Positions 15,874-21,845 of a stretch of 37,491 nt of DNA are shown in pieces (position 1 is the first letter of the stretch; the number at the start of each line of letters is the position of its first letter). Source of the stretch: Candidatus Evtepia faecigallinarum (GTDB lineage Bacteria; Bacillota; Clostridia; Oscillospirales; Oscillospiraceae). The stretch covers positions 1 through 37,491 of the forward strand of contig DXEA01000108.1 in assembly GCA_019115225.1 (NCBI GenBank), written 5' to 3'. The position numbers and the translations under genes are program-made. Under the pieces are notes generated by a model that was not told the DNA's origin, did no database searches, and was given only the letters and a program-made list of their open reading frames with translations.

Positions 15874-16890
15874 TCAGTACCTTCCAAACGTGCAGTTGGG
15901 CCAGTGGCAGGGCTTGCACAGCTGGCACAGGCCCCCGTCCCCCAGGGAGATCAGGTCCCCCTTGGTCAGCCGTTCCCCGGCAAAAATCTGGGGCAGGAGG
16001 ACATCGAAGATGGTGGTGGGCAGGCTGATGGCCGCCCCAGGCACCCCCAGAATGGCCGTGTTGTCCAGATAGGCCACCAGGGTCATGTTCCCCGGCTGGG
16101 CGGGCACCCCGTGGCTGATGATCTCCGCCCCCATGCGGCGGATGGCGCCGGGGGTGAGGTCGTCGGGGTCCACGGACATGCCGCCGGTAAAGAGCAGCAG
16201 GTCCGCCCCCATGGCCCGGTAGTTCTCCCCGGCGGCGGCGATCATCTCCAGGTCGTCATCGCACAGGGTGACCCCCAGGATTTCCGCCGGATACGCTTTC
16301 AGCTTTTCCCGGACCACCGGCTCAAACTTGTCCTGGATCCTGCCGTGGTAGACCTCGCTGCCGGTGACGATCACCCCCACCTTCCGGTGGCCATAGGGAC
16401 ACAGGCGCAGCAGGGTCCTCCCCTGGCAAAGCTCCTCCGCCCGGCGCAGCTGTTCCTCCTGGGTCACCAGGGGCACGATGCGCAGGGAGGCCAGCCGGGC
16501 CCCCGCCTCCACGGGATAGTGGTCGGGCAGGGTGGTGATGGTGATGTCGCCGATGGCATTCAGCTCCCGGAGCAGCCCGGTGTCCACCCGCAGCATCCCC
16601 CGCTCCCGGGCGGTCAGCACCATCTTCCCCTCACTGGGGCCGGTATAGCTGGCATTGTCCGGCTGACACAGGGCGGCCAGGCGCCGGGCGGCGTCCTCCT
16701 CGTGGACCTCCCCTGCCGCCGCCTCCCACACATACACCGTTTTCTTGCCAAAATCCAGCAGACGGGGAATGTCCTCCGGGCGGATGCGGTGGCCCCGGCG
16801 GAAGGCCGGGCCCTTAAAGCCGTCATACATGGCAGTGACGTCGTGGCACAGCTCCATGCCCACAGCCTCTTCTACCTTCACTTTTTTCAT
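15874..16890 (-). CDS. MoeA-like molybdopterin-binding protein with a cysteine-rich tail
   Basis: 338 residues. The central and C-terminal part is a MoCF_biosynth fold: VGVIVTGSEVYHGRIQDKF, LLFTGGMSVDPDDLTPGA and GVPGAAISLPTTIFDVLLP. It has a shorter N-terminal part than MoeA. The extreme C-terminus, GLCQLCKPCHWPNCTFGRY, has four cysteines (CxxCxxCxxxxC) and looks metal- or cluster-binding. Related proteins occur beside moeA in anaerobes and probably handle Mo or W insertion or storage of molybdopterin. The ATG overlaps the moeA stop by 4 bp, and GGAGGG lies 9 nt upstream. Confidence 0.85.
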   Translation of the reverse strand: MKKVKVEEAVGMELCHDVTAMYDGFKGPAFRRGHRIRPEDIPRLLDFGKKTVYVWEAAAGEVHEEDAARRLAALCQPDNASYTGPSEGKMVLTARERGMLRVDTGLLRELNAIGDITITTLPDHYPVEAGARLASLRIVPLVTQEEQLRRAEELCQGRTLLRLCPYGHRKVGVIVTGSEVYHGRIQDKFEPVVREKLKAYPAEILGVTLCDDDLEMIAAAGENYRAMGADLLLFTGGMSVDPDDLTPGAIRRMGAEIISHGVPAQPGNMTLVAYLDNTAILGVPGAAISLPTTIFDVLLPQIFAGERLTKGDLISLGDGGLCQLCKPCHWPNCTFGRY

Positions 16891-18101
16891 AGATAAAAAC
16901 CCTCCAGCACGGTGCCGGCGGGGACGGGGCCGCTGCCGGCGGGAATGAGCGCCATCACGTCACAGCCGATGGCACTGGACAGGACCACATTCCCCTGCTC
17001 GGCGGACAGGTCCATATACACCCGGCCCTCCTCCAGCACCAGCTTCCCCCGCAGGAAGCGGGTTTTGGGACTCTTTTTCCCAAACCCTTCCCGCAGGGTC
17101 ACCAGGATCGTCCGAGGGATGGGGGCGCGGTGGCCGGCCAGCCGGCGCAGGGCGGGCAGGGCGATGGCGGAAAAGTTGGTCAGGGCCGAGGCCGGGTTCC
17201 CGCTCAGACCACACACCGGCTTTCCCTCCCGCACCCCATAGGCGCAGGCCATCCCCGGCTTCATGTCCACCCCCCGGAAGAGGAGCGCTGCCCCCGCCGC
17301 CTCCATGGCCTCCGGGGTCACGTCATAGTCTCCCACGGACACGCCCCCGGTGGTCACCAGGGCGTCACAGGTGTCCAGGCCCGTCCGGATGCCCTCGGCG
17401 ATCTCCTCCTTCCGGTCCCCGGCGATGCCCAGATACACCGGCTGGCAGCCCAGGGCGGTGAGGGCGGCCTCCAGCATGGCCCGGTTGGAGTTGCGGATCT
17501 TGCCCGGGCCGGGGGTGTCCTCCGCCTCCACCAGCTCGCTGCCGGTGGAGAGGATGCCCACCCTGGGCTTTTGGAACACCACAGGGGCAGCAATCCCCTG
17601 GGCGGCCAGGGTGCCCGCCAGGCCGGGGTCGATGACCGTCCCCTGCCGGGCCAGCAGTTCCCCCTGCCGGATGTCCTCCCCCGCCCGGATGAGGTTGCTG
17701 CCCGGCTTCACCGGGCGGCGGAGGGTCACATGGTCTGCGTCAAAGGAGGTGTCCTCAAACTTCACCACCCCATTGGCCCCCCGGGGGATCTGGGTGCCGG
17801 TAAAGACCTTCGCGGCGGTGCCCGGTTCTACCGTCCTGGCCGGCACCGCCCCCGCCGGGACCTCCTCCAGGATGGTCAGGGTCACCGGGTGCTCCGGGGC
17901 CGCCCCCTGGGTGTCCTCCCCCCGCAGGGCGAAGCCGTCATAGGGGGAGCGGTCAAACAGGGGCACATTCTCCCGGGCCGCCAGGTCCTGGGCCAGGACC
18001 CGCCCCCCGCACAGGGAGAGGGGGACGGTCTCTCCCCCCACAGGCCGGACGCACTCCAGCAGCAGCTGCCGGGCCCGCTCAAATGAGATGTTTCGTTCCA
18101 T
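16887..18101 (-). CDS. moeA: Molybdopterin molybdenumtransferase MoeA
   Basis: 404 residues from MERNISFERARQLL. GGAGG sits 7 nt before this ATG; a GTG two codons earlier is the alternative. MoeA landmarks: SPYDGFALRGED (residues about 55), GILSTGSELVEAED, TTGGVSVGDYDVTPEA and LSGNPASALTNFS. It inserts molybdate into adenylylated molybdopterin. It follows modC by 2 nt, so molybdate import and insertion are encoded in one transcript. Confidence 0.95.
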   Translation of the reverse strand: MERNISFERARQLLLECVRPVGGETVPLSLCGGRVLAQDLAARENVPLFDRSPYDGFALRGEDTQGAAPEHPVTLTILEEVPAGAVPARTVEPGTAAKVFTGTQIPRGANGVVKFEDTSFDADHVTLRRPVKPGSNLIRAGEDIRQGELLARQGTVIDPGLAGTLAAQGIAAPVVFQKPRVGILSTGSELVEAEDTPGPGKIRNSNRAMLEAALTALGCQPVYLGIAGDRKEEIAEGIRTGLDTCDALVTTGGVSVGDYDVTPEAMEAAGAALLFRGVDMKPGMACAYGVREGKPVCGLSGNPASALTNFSAIALPALRRLAGHRAPIPRTILVTLREGFGKKSPKTRFLRGKLVLEEGRVYMDLSAEQGNVVLSSAIGCDVMALIPAGSGPVPAGTVLEGFYL

Positions 18102-18103
18102 GT

Positions 18104-19147
18104 TCACGCCTCCAACAGTAAGATAGATCTTTGGGGCAGGTGGATGGTCACCTGGTCTGCCCGCAGGCGCTGCCAGGTCTCCTTGTCCACCTCCCAGCCG
18201 ATGGGCTGGTTTTCCTCCCTCCCCACGGGGCAGACCATGACGGTGAAGGAGAAGGGATTTTCGATCTCCTCCACCACCTGGCAGCGGAAGGTGTTTTCCC
18301 CCTCCCCCGGGCGGATGTCGTGCATGCGGATGCCCAGATACGCGGCCCGGCCGTCCTCGCCCGCCACCGTCAGGTCCATGCCCCAGTGGAGCGCCCGGAC
18401 CCGGCCGTCCCCCAGCCGCTGCAGGGGGGAGATATTCTTGCAGCCGGTGAGCACCGCCCCGGCCCGGGTCTTCGGCTGGGCAAAGACGGCCTGCTTGGCG
18501 CCCACAACGTCAAGCTTTCCCTCCTGCATCACGGCGATGGACTGGGCCATGCGAAAAACCTCGTCCCGGTCGTGGGATACCAGGAGGACGCTTTTGCCAA
18601 ACTGCCGGATCACTTCCCGCATCTCCCCCTCCAGCCGGAAACGCAGATGGCTGTCCAGGGCGGAGAAGGGCTCGTCCAGCAGCAGAATTTGAGGGTCAGA
18701 TACCAGCACCCGGGCCAGGGCCGCCCGCTGCTGCTGGCCCCCGGAGAGCTGGTGGGGCAGACGGCCGGCCAGTTCTTCCAGGCCGAAGCGCACCAGCATC
18801 TCCTCCACGGCCCGGTTCCGCTTTTCCTTGTCCGGCTCCCGCCGGGCCCCGGCCCGGAGATTCTGCAGCACCGTCATGTTGGGAAAGAGGGCGTAGTTCT
18901 GAAAAACCACCCCCACCCGCCGCTGCTGGGGGGGCAGGTCGATGCCCCGGGCAGAGTCGAACACCGTCCGGCCGTCCACCACGATGCGGCCCCGGTCGGG
19001 GCGCTCGATGCCCGCGATGCACTTTAGGGTCATGCTCTTGCCGCACCCGGAGGCCCCCAGCAGGGCCAGGGTCTCATCCCCGGCCTGGAAGGCCACTTCC
19101 AGATGAAAGCTGCCCAACCGCTTTTCGATCTCCACAGACACGGACAT
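18104..19147 (-). CDS. modC: Molybdate ABC transporter ATP-binding protein ModC
   Basis: 347 residues. Walker A GASGCGKSMTLKC (residues about 30-38), Q-loop VVFQNYALFPNM, signature LSGGQQQRAALARVL, Walker B ILLLDEPFSALDS and H-loop SHDRDE. A C-terminal domain of about 130 residues (regulatory, TOBE/MOP-like) follows, as in ModC. It powers molybdate or tungstate import through ModB. GGAGG lies 7 nt before the ATG and the gene starts 1 nt after modB. Confidence 0.95.
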   Translation of the reverse strand: MSVSVEIEKRLGSFHLEVAFQAGDETLALLGASGCGKSMTLKCIAGIERPDRGRIVVDGRTVFDSARGIDLPPQQRRVGVVFQNYALFPNMTVLQNLRAGARREPDKEKRNRAVEEMLVRFGLEELAGRLPHQLSGGQQQRAALARVLVSDPQILLLDEPFSALDSHLRFRLEGEMREVIRQFGKSVLLVSHDRDEVFRMAQSIAVMQEGKLDVVGAKQAVFAQPKTRAGAVLTGCKNISPLQRLGDGRVRALHWGMDLTVAGEDGRAAYLGIRMHDIRPGEGENTFRCQVVEEIENPFSFTVMVCPVGREENQPIGWEVDKETWQRLRADQVTIHLPQRSILLLEA

Positions 19148-19148
19148 C

Positions 19149-19832
19149 CTACCGCCTCCCTCCCGCCGCCCCGGCGGTCCGGCGCTTTTCCAAAAAATTC
19201 ACCGCCAGCAGCACCACGCAGGAGATGGCCATGTTCACCAGCACCCACCGGAAGGCCAAGGCGTCATCGTTGGTCCGCCAGAGCTGGTAGACGGTGGTGG
19301 AGATGGTGGCCGTCCGGCCGGGGGTATAGCCGGCAATCATACTGGTGGCCCCGTACTCCCCCAGGGCCCGGGCAAAGGAGAGGACAGTGCCCGCCAGGAT
19401 ACCCTGGCGGCAGCAGGGCATGCGGATGCGCCAGAAGATATAGGCATTGGACAGCCCCAAGCTCTGGCCCGAATAGGCCAGGGTCTCATCGAAGGACTCA
19501 AAGGCCCCCCGGGCCGTGCGGTACATGAGGGGAAAGATGACCACTGCCGTGGCAAAGATAGCCGACCACCAGGTCATGGTCAGCTTCAAATCAAACATCT
19601 CCAGAAACCAGGCCCCCACAGGCCGCTTGGGCCCCAGCAGGCGCAGCAGCAGATAGCCCACCACCGTGGGCGGCAGGACCAGGGGGAGGGTCAGGATCAC
19701 ATCCAGCAGACCCTTGAGCAGCCGGGGGGCTTTGGCGATGTAGTAGGCCGCAAAGATCCCCGCAAAGAAAATGATCCCCGTGCTGATGCCTGCAATGCGC
19801 AGGGAGTTATAGAGGGGAAACCAGTCCAACAC
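19149..19832 (-). CDS. modB: Molybdate ABC transporter permease ModB
   Basis: 227 residues, several membrane spans. It includes the coupling-helix EAA region FWRIRMPCCRQGILAG followed by FARALGEYGATSMIAG, characteristic of ModB/CysTW-type permeases. The start codon is GTG (19832) with a weak GGCGGG site. It lies 58 bp after modA and 1 nt before modC. Confidence 0.94.
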   Translation of the reverse strand: MLDWFPLYNSLRIAGISTGIIFFAGIFAAYYIAKAPRLLKGLLDVILTLPLVLPPTVVGYLLLRLLGPKRPVGAWFLEMFDLKLTMTWWSAIFATAVVIFPLMYRTARGAFESFDETLAYSGQSLGLSNAYIFWRIRMPCCRQGILAGTVLSFARALGEYGATSMIAGYTPGRTATISTTVYQLWRTNDDALAFRWVLVNMAISCVVLLAVNFLEKRRTAGAAGGRR

Positions 19833-19890
19833 AATCCCGCCTTTCTGCCTTGGGCGAGAGGGTTTGCCCTCTCACCCCGGGTATCCTTCC

Positions 19891-20736
19891 TCAGCCGATG
19901 GGGGTAAAGCCCACTTCTGCAAAGACCTCGTCCCCCGCCTCACTGGTGAGGTAGCTGAGGAAATCCTTCGCCGCCTGGGGGTTCTTGGAGACCTTCATCA
20001 CCGCCGCCGGATAGACCACCTGGCCGCACATCTCGGCAGTGGCGGTGTCCACCACGGTGAGGTGGTCGGAGAAGGCGTCGGTCTGATAGATGATGCCGCA
20101 GTCCACGGCCCCCTCGGTGACCTGGGTGGTCACCTCCTTGACGTTGGAGCCGTAGGTGATGCAGCCGGCCTGGGCCAGCGCCTGCTCGTCCAGGCCGAAG
20201 TAGGCAAAGATCTTCTGGGTGTACTGGCCCACGGGGACGTCGGCGTTGCCCATGGCCAGCAGAATGGTGCCCACCTCCAGGCCAGCGGCCAGGTCCTCAT
20301 AGGATTGGATGCCCGCAGGGTTTCCCTCGGGGACCGCCAGGGCCACCTTGTTTTCCAGAATGTCCAGCCGGGTGCCCTCCAAGACAAAGTCCAGCCCCTC
20401 GGTGTTGACAGAGGGATCGGCGGTGATGTCCAGCTGGTCCATCTGCTTCTGGCCGGCGGAGAGGAAGAGGTCCACGTCCGCCCCCTCCTGGATCTGGGTT
20501 TTCAGGGTGCCGGAGGAGTCGAAGTTGAAGACCAGGCTCACGTCAGGGTGCTCGGCCATGTAGGTCTCCCCCAGCTCGGTGAGGGTCTCGGTGAGGGAGG
20601 CGGCGGCAAAGACGATGAGCTCGGTCTTTTCCTCCTGAGCTGTGTCGTCGCCGGTGGCGGCATCCTGGCCGCTGCCGCAGGCGGTCAGGGACAGGGCCAG
20701 CGCAGCGGCCAGGAGCAGGGTAAGTGTCTTTTTCAT
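19891..20736 (-). CDS. modA: Molybdate ABC transporter substrate-binding lipoprotein ModA
   Basis: 281 residues from MKKTLTLLLAAALALSLTACG, a lipoprotein signal peptide with lipobox LTACG. The periplasmic-binding type II fold begins ELIVFAAASLTETLTELG, then FNFDSSGTLKTQIQEGADVDLFLSA, which is the ModA oxyanion pocket region. It delivers molybdate or tungstate. There are two candidate ATGs (20745 and 20736); I prefer 20736 because the AAAGGAG lies about 10 nt upstream and the lipoprotein signal fits. First gene of the molybdenum operon; its leader has a candidate translational switch. Confidence 0.95.
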   Translation of the reverse strand: MKKTLTLLLAAALALSLTACGSGQDAATGDDTAQEEKTELIVFAAASLTETLTELGETYMAEHPDVSLVFNFDSSGTLKTQIQEGADVDLFLSAGQKQMDQLDITADPSVNTEGLDFVLEGTRLDILENKVALAVPEGNPAGIQSYEDLAAGLEVGTILLAMGNADVPVGQYTQKIFAYFGLDEQALAQAGCITYGSNVKEVTTQVTEGAVDCGIIYQTDAFSDHLTVVDTATAEMCGQVVYPAAVMKVSKNPQAAKDFLSYLTSEAGDEVFAEVGFTPIG

Positions 20737-20742
20737 GGGTTT

Positions 20743-20818
20743 CATTCTCCTTTGGTTGATTTTTTCGGAGAATGCCGCTATCATAGGACTGTTGGGGTAC
20801 CGTGCAGCGGTATTCTCC
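20743..20818 (-). promoter_or_regulatory. Candidate translational switch in the modA leader
   Basis: Minus-strand RNA has, in order, A = GGAGAATACCGCT (plus 20806-20818), B = AGCGGCATTCTCC (20767-20779) and C = GGAGAATG (20743-20750), which contains the modA Shine-Dalgarno. B pairs with A over 13 positions (12 Watson-Crick, one A-C). Its last 8 nt pair perfectly with C. The two pairings exclude each other. This is the layout of an anti-anti-SD/anti-SD/SD switch. The ligand is unknown; molybdate, tungstate or Moco are the obvious candidates from context, but I cannot match it to the Moco riboswitch consensus. Confidence 0.55.
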
Positions 20819-20827
20819 AATTTTTAT

Positions 20828-20875
20828 GGGAAACGGCCGAGCTCGCACCTCGGTCGTTTTCCTTTTTTGTCTTTT
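20828..20875 (+). terminator. Terminator-shaped hairpin on the plus strand, upstream of modA
   Basis: GGGAAACGGCCGAG, 7-nt loop, CTCGGTCGTTTTCC forms 14 bp with two G-U pairs on the plus strand (the same positions are A-C on the minus), followed by TTTTTTGTCTTTT. No plus-strand gene precedes it. See the findings for a possible short RNA. Confidence 0.5.
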
Positions 20876-20893
20876 CCCCGGCGGGAAAACAGA

Positions 20894-20927
20894 AAGGATC
20901 GCCTTGAGCAAAGTCAAAGCGATCCTT
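20894..20927 (-). terminator. Possible terminator after fdhD
   Basis: Perfect 9-bp inverted repeat AAGGATCGC/GCGATCCTT with a 16-nt loop. On the minus strand it is followed by TCTGTTTT. The long loop lowers confidence. Confidence 0.35.
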
Positions 20928-21127
20928 GGGTACGCCAAACTGCGCGTGAAACCCCAAAAGTTCCACACGGCAGGGATCGTTTCCTTTCTCAAATACGGAG
21001 TACCGCGCCATTTCTGGACCTGCGGTATGGGCCCTCCCACGGGAGGGCCGGCCAGGCAGCCATGGACCAAGTCTTTAGGCCGCGGGGCATCGGAAACAGG
21101 ATGGAATTGTCACCCGCCGGGCCGTCC

Positions 21128-21841
21128 TCAGGGGACGACCCAGTGGGGGCAGGTGTAAAGGTTAAAACTCTCCTCCCGGGCAAAGCCGATGAGGACCATC
21201 TCCCTCTCCTCCGCCGCCTGGCAGGCCAGGTCGGTGGGGGCAGAGCGGGCGATGATGGCCCCGCAGCCCATGCGCCCGGCCATGGAGACGATCTCGTGGG
21301 AGACCCGGCCGCTGAAGACCAAGATGGTCCCCGCCATGGGGAACTTCTCCCGCAGGCAGGCCCCTGCCAGCTTTTCCAGGGCGCCGTGGCGGCTGACATC
21401 CTCCCGGCGCAGGAGAATGGTCTCCTGCCGGGCCAGGGCGGCGGTGTGCACGCCCCCGGTGCGGCGGAAGAGTCCCGCCCCTGCCTCCAGGCCGGCGGCC
21501 AGGGTGAGGACCTGGGAGGCCCGCAGCAGAAGGGGTTCTCCCTCCTCCCGGACCGGCGGGGACAGCGGGCGGAGAACCGCTTCCATCCGTCCCTCCGCCG
21601 GGAGAACCCGCAGCTGGGCCACCTCCTCTGCCCGGCAGATGGTACCCCGGAAAAAGAGGATGCCCAGGGCCACCTCTTCCAGCTCCCAGGGGGAGCAGGC
21701 AAAGGTGTCTGCCTCCTCCCCGTTCACTATCAGGCGCCAGTTGGTCTCCTTGACCAGGTCCCGGCTCTGGGGCTGGAAGGCGCCCTTTTCATAGGCTAGG
21801 ATGCGCCGGGAGGCGGCGCGGTCCTCGGTCAGTTTCTCCAT
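21128..21841 (-). CDS. fdhD: FdhD-like formate dehydrogenase accessory protein (no CxxC)
   Basis: 237 residues. Conserved FdhD text is CSPWELEEVALGILFFRGTI near the N-terminus, RRTGGVHTAAL in the middle and SHEIVSMAGRMGCGAIIARSAPTDLA near the end. In well-studied FdhD the sulfur is passed through a CxxC pair lying just before the TGGxHxA motif. Here that stretch reads LLLRASQVLTLAAGLEAGAG with no cysteine pair. The gene starts 4 nt after the fdhA stop and has no good Shine-Dalgarno, so it may rely on coupling. Its place beside fdhA fixes the role as FDH maturation, but the sulfurtransferase chemistry is uncertain. Confidence 0.85.
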   Translation of the reverse strand: MEKLTEDRAASRRILAYEKGAFQPQSRDLVKETNWRLIVNGEEADTFACSPWELEEVALGILFFRGTICRAEEVAQLRVLPAEGRMEAVLRPLSPPVREEGEPLLLRASQVLTLAAGLEAGAGLFRRTGGVHTAALARQETILLRREDVSRHGALEKLAGACLREKFPMAGTILVFSGRVSHEIVSMAGRMGCGAIIARSAPTDLACQAAEEREMVLIGFAREESFNLYTCPHWVVP

Positions 21842-21845
21842 CTGT

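Larger units (their letters stand above)
20737..21127. other. Gene-free region between fdhD and modA
   Basis: About 390 bp with no real gene. On the minus strand it carries a possible fdhD terminator (20894-20927), a GC hairpin GGCCCTCC/GGAGGGCC with a 4-nt loop at 21030-21049, and the switch-like modA leader (20743-20818). On the plus strand it carries a terminator-shaped hairpin at 20828-20875. The short ORFs in the track (for example 20781-21011) have no family look. Confidence 0.6.

Noticed and set aside
20737-20930. Naming the modA leader as the known Moco riboswitch
   Set aside because: I cannot recall enough of the consensus to match it, so only the switch-like layout is claimed.
20781-21011. 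76-aa minus-strand ORF in the fdhD-modA gap (contains RFDFAQGD)
   Set aside because: Runs through three inverted repeats and has no ribosome site; looks like translation of non-coding or repeat-derived DNA.
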